Positions 28,092 through 37,055 of a stretch of DNA of 64,000 nucleotides are shown in pieces. Made by a program: the position numbers and the translations under genes. The notes under the pieces were generated by a model. That model was not told the DNA's origin and searched no databases. It saw only the letters and a list, made by a program, of their open reading frames with translations. Position 1 is the first letter of the stretch; the number at the start of each line of letters is the position of its first letter. The DNA comes from Zhongshania marina (GTDB lineage Bacteria; Pseudomonadota; Gammaproteobacteria; Pseudomonadales; Spongiibacteraceae), in contig NZ_PQGG01000010.1 in the NCBI RefSeq assembly GCF_002915595.1, positions 7,501-71,500 on the forward strand, given 5' to 3'.

Positions 28092-28105
28092 TCGACAATA
28101 GTCTA
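28092..28105 (-). promoter_or_regulatory. Candidate CrbR site upstream of the hybrid kinase gene
   Basis: TCGACAATAGTCTA fits TnGAC-N4-GTCnA and lies 79 bp upstream of the kinase start. A further half-site AGTCTAG is at 28063-28069. Confidence 0.45.
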
Positions 28106-28269
28106 GATTCTTAAGCAATTACCCCGCGCAAGCCTGTTCTTGGGCAGATTTACAGTATAAAGACTTTCCCTTAGCGCCCCTGATGCGTAACATTCGCACT
28201 CCGGAAATCAGGCTGATTTACGCTGTACGCCCTGAACCTACTCAATACATCGAGCTATACTCATACCTT

Positions 28270-31164
28270 ATGTCTACTATTTTTATCGCCGGCCAACGCT
28301 GGATCAGTAACCCCGAACCAGAACTCGGCCTTGGTATTATTCTTGAAGCCGCAAACCGCCGCGTTGTCATCGCTTTCCCCGCCGCAGAAGAAGAACGTAC
28401 CTATGCGGCAGCCGCAGCGCCTTTGTCCAGAGTCTTATTTCAAGTTGGCGATAATATCGATGTACCCAATCAGGGCCCGCTGATCGTCACCGAGCAGCAA
28501 GAACACAATGGCTGCATTGTGTATTTTGCAAAGGACGAAAATGGCGAGATACACCCCGTACCTGAACAAATCTTGAGCGCCAGCATCAAGCTCAGCAATG
28601 CCAAAGAGCGTCTACTCGCCGGCCAAGTAGAGCATCACCGCCGCTTTGCACTGCGCGCCGCCACCTTAGAACAGCAAAACACCAGCCAAGCTGCCAGTAC
28701 CCGAGGCCTGCTAGGGCCAAGAGTTCAATTACTTCCCCACCAGATGTACATCGCCGCCGAAGTCGCAAGCAGGCCTTCGCCCCGCGTACTTCTGGCAGAT
28801 GAAGTCGGGCTCGGCAAGACTATTGAAGCTGGCTTAATCATTCATCAGCTATTGCTACTTGAGCGCGCAAAACGTGTACTCATCGTGGTGCCAGACAGCT
28901 TAGTCCACCAGTGGCTAGTAGAAATGCTACGCCGCTTTAACCTCAAGTTTAGTATTTTTAACGAGGCTCGCTGCCGTCAAATCGACGAGTACGAGGACGA
29001 GCCAAGCAGTATTTTCTTTGACGAAGAAGAATCCAAAGAAAAAGAAGAAAACCCCTTTGAAGATGCACAGCTCGTTATCTGCCCACTTAGCTGGATAAGC
29101 AGCCACGAGCGTCGCCAGCAGCAACTCTGCGATGCGGGCTGGGATATGCTAGTCGTCGACGAAGCCCATCACCTACATTGGCACGAAGACGGTAGTTCAT
29201 CTCCCGAATACAAACTGGTCGAGCGCCTAAGCGCAGAAATTGCGTCTGTACTGTTACTAACGGCCACCCCCGAAAATGCCGGCATCGATGGCCATTTTGC
29301 CCGTCTTCGCCTACTAGATCCCGCACGCTATCCAGACCTAGACGCCTTTCTTGAAGAACAAAGCCACTACGAAGAAATCAGCGAACTAATACAGGGTTTA
29401 AGCGACACAGCCGACGCTGCACTGAGCGACGCAGAGTTTTGCAAACGCTTAGAGACGCTCCTAGGCAGCGATCAACTAAAATCTCTGCAAAGAAATCCGA
29501 GCGCGGAACAGTTAGACAAAACGATTCGCGACCTCCTCGATCGCTTCGGCACCGGCCGCATGCTATACCGTAATACCCGCGCCTCCGTCGGCGGCTTTCC
29601 AAAGCGAGTTCTCCATGAACACGCACTAAATGCCCCCGCAGGCTATGAACAGGCCTGCACCACAGCAAGCATTGAAGAATCACTTCACCCAGAGCAACTG
29701 CTCGGCCCCGCTTGGCTCAAAGCTGACCCCCGTGTTGAGTGGGTAGAAAAATTCCTTCTCCAGAATCCAGATGCAAAGGTGCTCTTAATTGCCGCAGATT
29801 CTAATGCGGCACAAGATTTGGAATTGCACCTGAGACTTCGGCGCGGAATCGCCAGCGCGGTATTCCACGAAGACCTGAGCTTAATCGAGCGGGATCGCGC
29901 CGCCGCTTATTTTGCCGACCCCGAAGACGGCGCCCAGCTTTTAATCTGTTCAGAAATCGGCAGCGAAGGCCGCAACTTCCAGTTCGCGCAACATCTCGTT
30001 CTGTTTGACCTGCCGCTTAACCCAGATTTATTAGAGCAGCGTATTGGCCGCCTAGACCGCATTGGACAACTTGGCGATGTAAACCTCCACGTACCGTATT
30101 ATGCAGGGAGCGCCCAGGAGAAACTGCTGCATTGGTATCGCGATGCGGTCAATATATTTGAGCAACCCTGCACCGTCGGCAATGCGCTTATTATCGCGTT
30201 TGGTGAGGAGCTCAAGGCCGCACTCGCGAGCTCCGACACCACAGTTATTGACTCTTTAATTGCACGCGCTGCCGCTAAAGCCGAAGAGTTACAAGAACAC
30301 CTGCGCAAGGGTCGCAACCGCTTGCTAGAACTAAATTCATGCCAGCCACAACGCGCCGCCAAATTAATTGCTTCTCTTGAAGCAGAGCAACGCAGCGACA
30401 CCCTAGCTGACTATATCGAAATGCTAGCAGAGCAATTCGGCTTGGATCATGAAGACCACAGCGACAATGCAATCATCCTTCGCCCCGGCGATCACATGAT
30501 TACCGAGGCGTTCCCGCACCTACCAGAAGATGGCATTACTGGCACCTTTGACCGCGAGCGCGCACTCAGCCGCGAAGACATCGCCTATTTCAGCTGGGAA
30601 TACCCACTAGTGAGCAGCGCAATGGACATGGTTATGTCCAGCGACTTTGGTAGCGCCAGCATATGCACCATCGCCGTCAAAGCACTTAAACCTGGCACGC
30701 TGTTATTAGAGGCTTTTTTCAGCCCCGCCGTACAAGCACCCGCATGGCTGCAATTACAGCGCTATTTACCCGCACAAAGCTTCCGTCTTGTTACAGACCA
30801 GCAGAACCGAAACCTATCTAACGCCGTAGCACACAGCAAATTAAACCAGCTAGCCCAAGGCGTGAAGAAAACCCTGATGCCTGTATTACTGCGAGAAGTA
30901 CGCGGCAGCATTACGGCTATGATTCCGCATATCGAAAACCTTGCAGAAGACGCCGCCAAAGATTGGATCAAGTCCGCTACTAAAGCCTATGAAACTGATC
31001 GCAGCGACGAACGCGAGCGCTTACAGGCTCTAATGAGCCGCAACTCTCATGTGGCGCCGGAAGAATTAGACGTCTTCGATCAAGAAACTGTGCTAGGTTT
31101 GAACGCACTGCAATCATTACAACTCAATATGTCTGCATTGCGGCTAGCTATTGTTAGCCAGTAA
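28270..31164 (+). CDS. rapA: RNA polymerase-associated helicase-like protein RapA
   Basis: A Swi2/Snf2 ATPase that recycles RNA polymerase after transcription. From the ATG at 28270 it is 964 aa, against 968 in E. coli, and the N-terminus (GQRWISNPEPELGLG) aligns with the E. coli start; an upstream in-frame ATG at 28183 would add 29 unmatched residues. Walker A ADEVGLGKTIEAG is near residue 180, DEAHH near 296, and LLTATPE and the RIGRLDRIGQ motif VI follow. The C-terminal RapA domains complete it. No good ribosome-binding site was seen at the chosen start. A short gene follows 18 bp later. Confidence 0.93.
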   Translation: MSTIFIAGQRWISNPEPELGLGIILEAANRRVVIAFPAAEEERTYAAAAAPLSRVLFQVGDNIDVPNQGPLIVTEQQEHNGCIVYFAKDENGEIHPVPEQILSASIKLSNAKERLLAGQVEHHRRFALRAATLEQQNTSQAASTRGLLGPRVQLLPHQMYIAAEVASRPSPRVLLADEVGLGKTIEAGLIIHQLLLLERAKRVLIVVPDSLVHQWLVEMLRRFNLKFSIFNEARCRQIDEYEDEPSSIFFDEEESKEKEENPFEDAQLVICPLSWISSHERRQQQLCDAGWDMLVVDEAHHLHWHEDGSSSPEYKLVERLSAEIASVLLLTATPENAGIDGHFARLRLLDPARYPDLDAFLEEQSHYEEISELIQGLSDTADAALSDAEFCKRLETLLGSDQLKSLQRNPSAEQLDKTIRDLLDRFGTGRMLYRNTRASVGGFPKRVLHEHALNAPAGYEQACTTASIEESLHPEQLLGPAWLKADPRVEWVEKFLLQNPDAKVLLIAADSNAAQDLELHLRLRRGIASAVFHEDLSLIERDRAAAYFADPEDGAQLLICSEIGSEGRNFQFAQHLVLFDLPLNPDLLEQRIGRLDRIGQLGDVNLHVPYYAGSAQEKLLHWYRDAVNIFEQPCTVGNALIIAFGEELKAALASSDTTVIDSLIARAAAKAEELQEHLRKGRNRLLELNSCQPQRAAKLIASLEAEQRSDTLADYIEMLAEQFGLDHEDHSDNAIILRPGDHMITEAFPHLPEDGITGTFDRERALSREDIAYFSWEYPLVSSAMDMVMSSDFGSASICTIAVKALKPGTLLLEAFFSPAVQAPAWLQLQRYLPAQSFRLVTDQQNRNLSNAVAHSKLNQLAQGVKKTLMPVLLREVRGSITAMIPHIENLAEDAAKDWIKSATKAYETDRSDERERLQALMSRNSHVAPEELDVFDQETVLGLNALQSLQLNMSALRLAIVSQ

Positions 31165-31181
31165 ACGGGCCGGAGAACACC

Positions 31182-31466
31182 ATGTATTTATTTTCAGTTA
31201 ACGCGACGGCCAAGAAAACGCAGGGTGAATTCACCGAAGGAGAGCAGGCACCGTTTATTGTTTATATCGATTTTAAAGATATGTTCGGCGCCGAAAAGCT
31301 AGCCCAACTTTTTGTGATGGCAGAAGGTTTTAAAGACGTCACAATTATCAAACGCAAACTGATCGATAATGCGCAAATCCCCAACAACCCTGCCCTTGCT
31401 AAAGACCCACAAATCATTGAAGCCTTGGCAAAGGGCTATTGTGTGCAGGCGTTTAGCGCACACTAA
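31182..31466 (+). CDS. Hypothetical protein downstream of rapA
   Basis: 94 aa, not recognised. It has a GGAG ribosome-binding site 8 bases before its ATG and starts 18 bp after rapA, so it is probably co-transcribed. It looks like a small soluble alpha/beta protein: an N-terminal strand (MYLFSVNAT), a second (PFIVYIDF), a helix (AEKLAQLFVMAEG), a basic strand (DVTIIKRKLI) and a C-terminal helix ending YCVQAFSAH. No signal peptide or membrane segment. Confidence 0.72.
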   Translation: MYLFSVNATAKKTQGEFTEGEQAPFIVYIDFKDMFGAEKLAQLFVMAEGFKDVTIIKRKLIDNAQIPNNPALAKDPQIIEALAKGYCVQAFSAH

Positions 31467-31494
31467 ACAAAAGCGCGAGATGGCGCCATCAATG

Positions 31495-32544
31495 CTAGCG
31501 CCCTGCATCCAGCGCTTTTGTAAGCACTTTTTTAAACCTCGCAAAATCTTCAATCTGGGGCAAATGCCCCAAGCCCGGAAGTTCGAATAACTTAGCATTC
31601 GGTATTGTCTTGGCGGCTTGCTTACCTAGGCGATCATAACGGCCCAGCTCATAGTCAACATCAGCACGCATCCAATTTCGTCCAGGCCCAGTTCTATCGC
31701 GAGTACCGATAATCAAGCTAACAGGAACGGACAAATTCTTGAATTCTGTTACCACGGGCTGGGTAAAAATCATATCGTAGGTTTTGGCATTGACCCAGGC
31801 GATTAAATCCTTGTCTGGACCATGAAGCTGCCCCACCATGAAATCGGTCAGCGCCTCATATCGCTCACTCCACTTACCATCGTAATAATTTTTCTGCTGG
31901 TACGCTTTAATACCTTCTGCAGTTTTAGCGAGTTCAGCTTTATAAAAGAAGTTTGTGTCTTTGTATTCCACATACTGCAAATAATTTTCCAAACCAATTG
32001 GATTGAGCAGAATCAATTGCTGAGTTACTTGCGGATACATCAATGCAAATCGACTAGCCAACATCCCACCCATCGAATGGCCGACAATAATCGCCTTTTC
32101 AATTTTCAGAAATGCCAGCAATGACTGGGTCTGCTGCGCCATAGCCGCAAATGAGTACTGGTAGTTGGCCGGCTTAGAGGACTTTCCAAAGCCAATTTGC
32201 TCTGGCATCACTACGCTATAACCTAAGCCTTGCAAAAACCGCGCGGTGTCAGCCCAATAATCCGCATTAAAGTTTTTGCCGTGTAGCAATACTACAACAG
32301 GTTTATCAGCCTCACCTTTTAAATGGATATACGCCATTTTCAAAGACTGCCGCTGTGACTGAATCGGAAAGAAATTCACGTCAAAATCATAATCTAAGCC
32401 ACTTAGCTCGGCATCATAACCCTGCTTCGGAGTGGGTTTTCCATCTGCAGCAAAAGCAGAAAGCGATATAGCAAAAACCACAAGCAGGGCAATACTCGCC
32501 CTACTTACATTAAGAAAAATACTCTTCGAGAAAAATGAAGCCAT
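31495..32544 (-). CDS. Secreted alpha/beta hydrolase
   Basis: 349 aa. A Sec signal peptide (about 1-32, ending LSAFAA) sends it to the periplasm or beyond. The alpha/beta-hydrolase core has VVLLHGKNFNADYW (oxyanion region), the nucleophile elbow VGHSMGGM, an acid in IIGTRDRTGPG and a His in LPGLGHLPQ. A substrate cannot be named; epoxide-hydrolase- and haloperoxidase-like members share this layout. It follows ilvH on the same strand but after a strong terminator, so it is a separate unit. Confidence 0.83.
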   Translation of the reverse strand: MASFFSKSIFLNVSRASIALLVVFAISLSAFAADGKPTPKQGYDAELSGLDYDFDVNFFPIQSQRQSLKMAYIHLKGEADKPVVVLLHGKNFNADYWADTARFLQGLGYSVVMPEQIGFGKSSKPANYQYSFAAMAQQTQSLLAFLKIEKAIIVGHSMGGMLASRFALMYPQVTQQLILLNPIGLENYLQYVEYKDTNFFYKAELAKTAEGIKAYQQKNYYDGKWSERYEALTDFMVGQLHGPDKDLIAWVNAKTYDMIFTQPVVTEFKNLSVPVSLIIGTRDRTGPGRNWMRADVDYELGRYDRLGKQAAKTIPNAKLFELPGLGHLPQIEDFARFKKVLTKALDAGR

Positions 32545-32709
32545 AACAAATCCTGCACACGCGTTTATCTACAAAATAAATGAATTGAGACAATAGCAGC
32601 CTATCAGATTCACACCTCATACGAGGACAACTGCGACGCAATATATCGTCGCCGCCCCTAAAGCTCCCACATTAAGATCACCTAAGTTTCAAATCAAACT
32701 GCAAAAGGT

Positions 32710-32733
32710 AAAAAAAAGGCGCCCGAAGGCGCC
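32710..32733 (-). terminator. Rho-independent terminator of ilvI-ilvH
   Basis: On the minus strand a GGCGCC-TTCG-GGCGCC hairpin runs into eight T, 22 bp after the ilvH stop. Confidence 0.95.
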
Positions 32734-32755
32734 TCGTTTATTACTGGAGTCTGGC

Positions 32756-33250
32756 TTAGAGACTCAGTACTTTTTCACCGCGAGCAATACCAGATACACC
32801 GCTGCGCACCACTTCCATAATCGCCGCCTCACCCACAGCCTCAAGGAAGGAGTCAAGTTTGTCTGCCGCGCCGGTAACCTGAATGGTATACACGCTGGGG
32901 CCAACATCGACAATTTGACCGCGGAAAATATCGGTGCAGCGCTTGATCTCTGCACGCTGCGCGCCTGTGGCACGCACTTTTACCAACATCAATTCGCGCT
33001 CAATATGCGAACCTTCCGACAGATCAACCAACTTCACCACGTCGATTAATCGATTAAGATGCTTGGTGATTTGTTCGATTTTGTGATCGTCACCAATCGT
33101 CGTCAGTGTTAAGCGCGACAGGGTGGGATCTTCCGTAGGCGCAACATTGAGCGTTTCGATGTTATATCCGCGCTGGGAGAACAGGCCCACAACCCGCGAC
33201 AAAGCACCCGGCTCATTTTCCATTAATACCGATATAATATGTCGCATCAT
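32756..33250 (-). CDS. ilvH: Acetolactate synthase, small regulatory subunit
   Basis: 164 aa from the ATG at 33250 (or 163 from the next ATG at 33247, the E. coli length). N-terminal ACT domain ([29 protein letters not shown]) binds valine for feedback control; the C-terminal domain activates the large subunit. The ATG overlaps the ilvI stop as ATGATG/TGA, indicating translational coupling. A further upstream start inside ilvI is unnecessary. Confidence 0.95.
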   Translation of the reverse strand: MMRHIISVLMENEPGALSRVVGLFSQRGYNIETLNVAPTEDPTLSRLTLTTIGDDHKIEQITKHLNRLIDVVKLVDLSEGSHIERELMLVKVRATGAQRAEIKRCTDIFRGQIVDVGPSVYTIQVTGAADKLDSFLEAVGEAAIMEVVRSGVSGIARGEKVLSL

Positions 33251-34995
33251 GTACGCTCCGTCTTGCTCAACCACATATCGCGCATCGATCCATTAGGCGC
33301 TACATGCATTGGGTAAACATGCTCGTGCGGATCGACGTGAATATCCATAAATACCAAATCATTTTTACGGGCAAAGGCCTCTTTCATTGCCTCTTCCAAA
33401 TCACTTAACTGGGTCACCTTAATACCAACATGGCCATAGGCCTCTGTTAGTTTGACAAAGTCTGGCAGTGAATTTTCGTAAACACTTTCTGAATAACGAC
33501 CTTCGTACTGCATGTCTTGCCACTGCTTAACCATGCCGAGGTAACCGTTATACAAGCTGATGATTTTCACCGGAATATTATATTGAGCGCAGGTAGACAA
33601 CTCCTGAATATTCATTTGAATACTGCCCTCACCGGTAATACAGGCGACGTCCGCATCTGGAAATGCCAGCTTGGCGCCCATCGCAGCGGGCAAGCCAAAG
33701 CCCATCGTGCCGAGACCACCGGAGTTTAACCAGCGACGCGGCTCATCAAACTTGTAGTACTGCGCAGCAAACATTTGGTGCTGGCCAACATCCGAGCTCA
33801 CGTAAGCCTTGCCATGGGTAACTTTACACAGGGTTTCAATAACCTGCTGAGGCTTGATGTAGGGCGTCGATAAGTCATAGCGCGGCTTAAGCCACAGGCC
33901 ATGTGCATCGCGCCACTCGTCGATTTGACTCCACCAATGTTTCAGCGATGAAGCATCTGGCAAGCTGCTGTCTGCCTCACGCATTTCACGAATCACAGCT
34001 AACAAATCGGTGAGAACCGAATCTACTGGCCCAACTATTGGCACGTCAGCGGCAATGGTTTTAGAAATGGCTGCGGGGTCGATATCGATATGAACAATTT
34101 TTGCGCCAGGGCAGAATTTGCTGCAGGTATTGGTAACGCGGTCATCAAAACGCGCACCCACCGCCAAAATCACATCGCTGTGATGCATGGCATTATTGGC
34201 TTCGTAAAAACCGTGCATACCCAACATGCCGAGGAATTGACGATCGCTAGCAGGAAACGCCCCCAAGCCCATTAGGGTGTGCGTTACCGGAAAATTGAGC
34301 TCCCGCGCCAAGACCCGCAATTGCTCAGAGGCATTGCCCTGAACGACACCACCACCGGCATAAATAACCGGACGTTTAGCGCCCAGCAGCAAGCTCGCTG
34401 CCTTTTTAATCTGCCCAGAATGGCCACGGGCCGCTGGTGTGTAAGAGCGCAGCTTCACCTTTTTAGGGTAGTTGTACTCGTATTTGTCGTGGGGGTTGGT
34501 CAGATCTTTTGGTAAATCAATCACAACCGGACCGGGGCGACCGCTAGAAGCAATGTAAAATGCCTTTTTAATAATCTCTGGAATGTCTTCAGTACGAGAC
34601 ACTTGGAAACTGTGTTTAACGATGGGACGAGAAATGCCCAACATATCAGTTTCTTGGAACGCATCTTCACCAATCAGATGACTCATTACCTGACCCGATA
34701 ACACCACCATTGGAATCGAATCCATATACGCGGTTGCGATACCAGTAATTGCGTTGGTTGCGCCAGGGCCAGACGTGACCAAGACCACCCCAGGTTTACC
34801 CGTCGCACGTGCGTAGCCGTCTGCAGCATGGGTCGCTGCCTGTTCGTGACGCACTAAAATATGAGGGACTTTACAGCTTTTAAACAAAGCATCGTAAATA
34901 TGCAGTACTGCACCACCGGGGTAGCCAAAGATGAATTCAACACCTTCGTCTTCCATGGCACGCGCGATCATTTCGCCGCCAGATAACAACTCCAC
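33247..34995 (-). CDS. ilvI: Acetolactate synthase, large catalytic subunit
   Basis: 582 aa, thiamine diphosphate enzyme joining two pyruvates, or pyruvate and 2-oxobutyrate, the first common step of branched-chain amino acid synthesis. Seen are the N-terminal Glu motif ([15 protein letters not shown]), [18 protein letters not shown] with the catalytic Glu, and the diphosphate/Mg motif [15 protein letters not shown] near residue 445. The start is GTG at 34995, with GAGGA 8 bases upstream. Followed by overlapping ilvH. Unlike in pseudomonads, ilvC is not adjacent but 30 kb away with its own IlvY. Confidence 0.95.
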   Translation of the reverse strand: MELLSGGEMIARAMEDEGVEFIFGYPGGAVLHIYDALFKSCKVPHILVRHEQAATHAADGYARATGKPGVVLVTSGPGATNAITGIATAYMDSIPMVVLSGQVMSHLIGEDAFQETDMLGISRPIVKHSFQVSRTEDIPEIIKKAFYIASSGRPGPVVIDLPKDLTNPHDKYEYNYPKKVKLRSYTPAARGHSGQIKKAASLLLGAKRPVIYAGGGVVQGNASEQLRVLARELNFPVTHTLMGLGAFPASDRQFLGMLGMHGFYEANNAMHHSDVILAVGARFDDRVTNTCSKFCPGAKIVHIDIDPAAISKTIAADVPIVGPVDSVLTDLLAVIREMREADSSLPDASSLKHWWSQIDEWRDAHGLWLKPRYDLSTPYIKPQQVIETLCKVTHGKAYVSSDVGQHQMFAAQYYKFDEPRRWLNSGGLGTMGFGLPAAMGAKLAFPDADVACITGEGSIQMNIQELSTCAQYNIPVKIISLYNGYLGMVKQWQDMQYEGRYSESVYENSLPDFVKLTEAYGHVGIKVTQLSDLEEAMKEAFARKNDLVFMDIHVDPHEHVYPMHVAPNGSMRDMWLSKTERT

Positions 34996-35218
34996 TGAAA
35001 TATCCTCGATTCAGTTTGAATACGCAAAAATCTTGTTAATAGCATCGCCGAGGCAAACCCTCAGCAAAAGATATGAAACAAGAGCAAAAGATGTCGAAAC
35101 ACATTACCACCGGTTCTCAGCCGACACGGCTGAATTCCGGGCGAAACGCCAAAATGCTGCAGGGCAGCGTTTATATGCATCGCGGGATAACGCGGTGCGG
35201 GCAATCTCGCAACACAGG

Positions 35219-35278
35219 TCATGTGTCTGCAGAGTGAATGGAACTACTCGTAGGTAGCAGTACGACACGATGAGTCAT
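35219..35278 (-). CDS. Candidate ilvI leader peptide
   Basis: A 19-codon minus-strand frame beginning ATG at 35278 and ending TGA. Codons 5-8 are Val-Val-Leu-Leu and codon 14 is Ile, as in transcription-attenuation leaders of ilv operons. The stop lies in the loop of an ACACA/TGTGT hairpin. The ribosome-binding site is weak (AGAG), and no strong terminator was identified downstream, so this is tentative. Confidence 0.4.
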   Translation of the reverse strand: MTHRVVLLPTSSSIHSADT

Positions 35279-35347
35279 ACTCTGTACTTTGGCCGCAGGT
35301 AAGCGGCGCGGAAAACAGCCATTTGCTATCGTAAAGATAGACTGCGT

Positions 35348-35376
35348 ATTTTTTAACCTATGGCCTCCTATGTCAA
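35348..35376 (-). promoter_or_regulatory. Candidate sigma-70 promoter of ilvI
   Basis: Perfect -35 TTGACA (minus strand, 35376-35371) with a 17-bp spacer to a weak -10 AAAAAT (35353-35348), about 70 bp upstream of the leader peptide. Confidence 0.5.
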
Positions 35377-35508
35377 TACCAAACAAAGACTTAATTCAGG
35401 GGAATTGTCCACAGTGGGCTTTTTAACAAGCCAAGTTGCGACCGTTTTTCCACTCTGCGAATAATCTGCCATAATCAAGACAACACATGGTAACGGCCAA
35501 TATTAATT

Positions 35509-35958
35509 ATGAAGAATTCCGCCCTAACAATTGCACTTTGCGCAGGCCTCTTAATATGCAGCGCAGGCGTTAACGCAGACAAAACCGGTTACTACCGCTG
35601 GGCAGACAATGAGGGCAAACAACATTTCACCCAACAGCCGCCGGTTGGTCGTAAATACGATTTTGTCGAAACCCGCAGCGGCGCCACCACCCATAGCGAT
35701 GGCATTGATTTAGCAGACGAGAGCAATAACGAACAAGAAGTAGACGACAACGGCGCAGCGCCAGAAAAGATGGAAATTCTCCCCCCCAAAGACCCTGTCT
35801 TATGCGAAAAGGCCAAGGGAAATATGCAGTCACTGAAGGCCAATGGCGCAAGAATACGCATCACCAATGCCGACGGCAGCACCCGGATGCTAAACCCTGA
35901 GGAAATTAAACAACAAGAAAACCGCGCCCAACAAGTCATTAAGCTGCACTGCGAATAA
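35509..35958 (+). CDS. DUF4124 domain-containing exported protein
   Basis: 149 aa. Signal peptide about 1-23 (ending GVNA), then the DUF4124 motif YYRWADNEGKQHFTQQPP (residues 28-45), common in gammaproteobacterial periplasmic proteins of unknown function. The remainder is acidic and low in complexity with a basic C-terminal helix (EEIKQQENRAQQV) and two late cysteines. It is convergent with the HupE/UreJ-like gene, 8 bp apart, so it is not in that operon. Confidence 0.85.
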   Translation: MKNSALTIALCAGLLICSAGVNADKTGYYRWADNEGKQHFTQQPPVGRKYDFVETRSGATTHSDGIDLADESNNEQEVDDNGAAPEKMEILPPKDPVLCEKAKGNMQSLKANGARIRITNADGSTRMLNPEEIKQQENRAQQVIKLHCE

Positions 35959-35966
35959 GCCTTGCC

Positions 35967-37055
35967 TTAAATGCGCTGCGCCGCCATATACAGTCCGCTG
36001 GCAATCAATAAGATGCTCGCCAGCGGAAACACCCGACGCTGATACAGCGGTAAAAAGCTAAAGCGATATAAGACCGGCAACACAATAATCACCAAGGCTA
36101 ACTGTGCCAGCTCTATACCGACATTAAAGCTAGCCAGCGCCAAGAGTTTTAAGGGGCTGGCCGCCAGCAGGTCCGACAGTACACCGGCAAAGCCAAATCC
36201 GTGAATTAAGCCCACCCCCATCGCCAAACCACGCTGAAGACGAGCATTCACATCCATTAAGGCCATAAACGCGGCTAAGCTAATCGAGATCGCGATGGCA
36301 ATTTCTACCGGTTGCGACGGTAGACTAAACCAGCCTAAACTCGCCGCTATCAGGGTAAAGCTGTGTGCCAAGGTGAACATGGTGACAACCAGAGCAACAT
36401 CGGTAAAAACCCGTCGCAAAGACTCTGCTTGAGTGCCTAGGTTTTTCCGCCGAGTCGCCGGCAACAACAACGCTAATAAAAATAGCATATGGTCGTAACC
36501 GACCAGCAAATGCACGACACCCTGCCATAAAAATACGCCAGCCGTGCTTAATGGCGAAATGTCCTCACCCAAGACCAGCGACTGATTTGACGGCGACAAT
36601 ACACTAAGCTGCTTTTCGCCACTCAAATTACTTAGCAATAGCGCTCGGTGTTGTGGGTCGATATTAAATAACAAAGAGTAATCGAGATTCACCGCTGCAC
36701 GAGATAGGCAGTCAGAGGTCAGCGACCACGACGTATATGGACCGTCACTATGATCACTCATACCCCGCAATACAATATCCAAGCCACAGCGTTCGCCTCC
36801 GTGGCTAAGCACAATATGTTTTGCCAATAGGGCTGAAAAAACGGGCTCAGTCGCGCGCAACTCTCCCCAGCTCACAACGCCGTCCCCATTCACATCTATA
36901 AGGTCAATGCGCAGCATATCCTGCACTGCAAGGTCTAAGCGGATTTGCTCTGAGCTAATATACAAAAAGCTGTCGCTGGCCTTATGGGCAAAACTTAGAT
37001 TAGAAAAGACAGCCCCGATCAAGACCAACACTGGAATCAATATTAAGCGCATCAT
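35967..37055 (-). CDS. HupE/UreJ-like membrane protein with periplasmic EF-hand domain
   Basis: 362 aa. Signal peptide about 1-23; an exported domain (about 24-165) carrying a canonical EF-hand loop at residues 54-65 (D54, N56, D58, V60, S62, E65); then about seven transmembrane helices of the HupE/UreJ_2 family with conserved histidines in HLLVGYDHMLFL, TLAHSFTL and GLIHGFGFAG. Relatives are linked to nickel or cobalt handling, but this long form is widespread without a known role. It is last in a four-gene operon, overlapping the TPR-like gene by one base. Confidence 0.85.
   Translation of the reverse strand: MMRLILIPVLVLIGAVFSNLSFAHKASDSFLYISSEQIRLDLAVQDMLRIDLIDVNGDGVVSWGELRATEPVFSALLAKHIVLSHGGERCGLDIVLRGMSDHSDGPYTSWSLTSDCLSRAAVNLDYSLLFNIDPQHRALLLSNLSGEKQLSVLSPSNQSLVLGEDISPLSTAGVFLWQGVVHLLVGYDHMLFLLALLLPATRRKNLGTQAESLRRVFTDVALVVTMFTLAHSFTLIAASLGWFSLPSQPVEIAIAISISLAAFMALMDVNARLQRGLAMGVGLIHGFGFAGVLSDLLAASPLKLLALASFNVGIELAQLALVIIVLPVLYRFSFLPLYQRRVFPLASILLIASGLYMAAQRI

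Larger units (their letters stand above)
34996..35508. other. 513-bp leader region between ilvI and the DUF4124 gene
   Basis: Most of it is a long ilvI leader on the minus strand, holding a promoter, a candidate leader peptide and several hairpins: ACACA/TGTGT at 35212-35226, GCTGC/GCAGC at 35156-35168, TCAGCCG/CGGCTGA at 35117-35133. No canonical terminator with a T tract was found. The part beyond about 35400 would be the promoter of the plus-strand gene at 35509. Confidence 0.5.

Noticed and set aside
28183-28269. 29-residue N-terminal extension of RapA
   Set aside because: Does not resemble RapA; the family N-terminus begins at the ATG at 28270.
32633-32652. GCGACG/CGTCGC hairpin between ilvH and the secreted hydrolase
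   Set aside because: No T tract and no known motif; ordinary intergenic structure cannot be excluded.
34931-35257. Plus-strand open frame across the ilvI start and leader
   Set aside because: Low-complexity translation, antisense to the ilvI leader, no ribosome-binding site; the minus-strand leader explains the region better.
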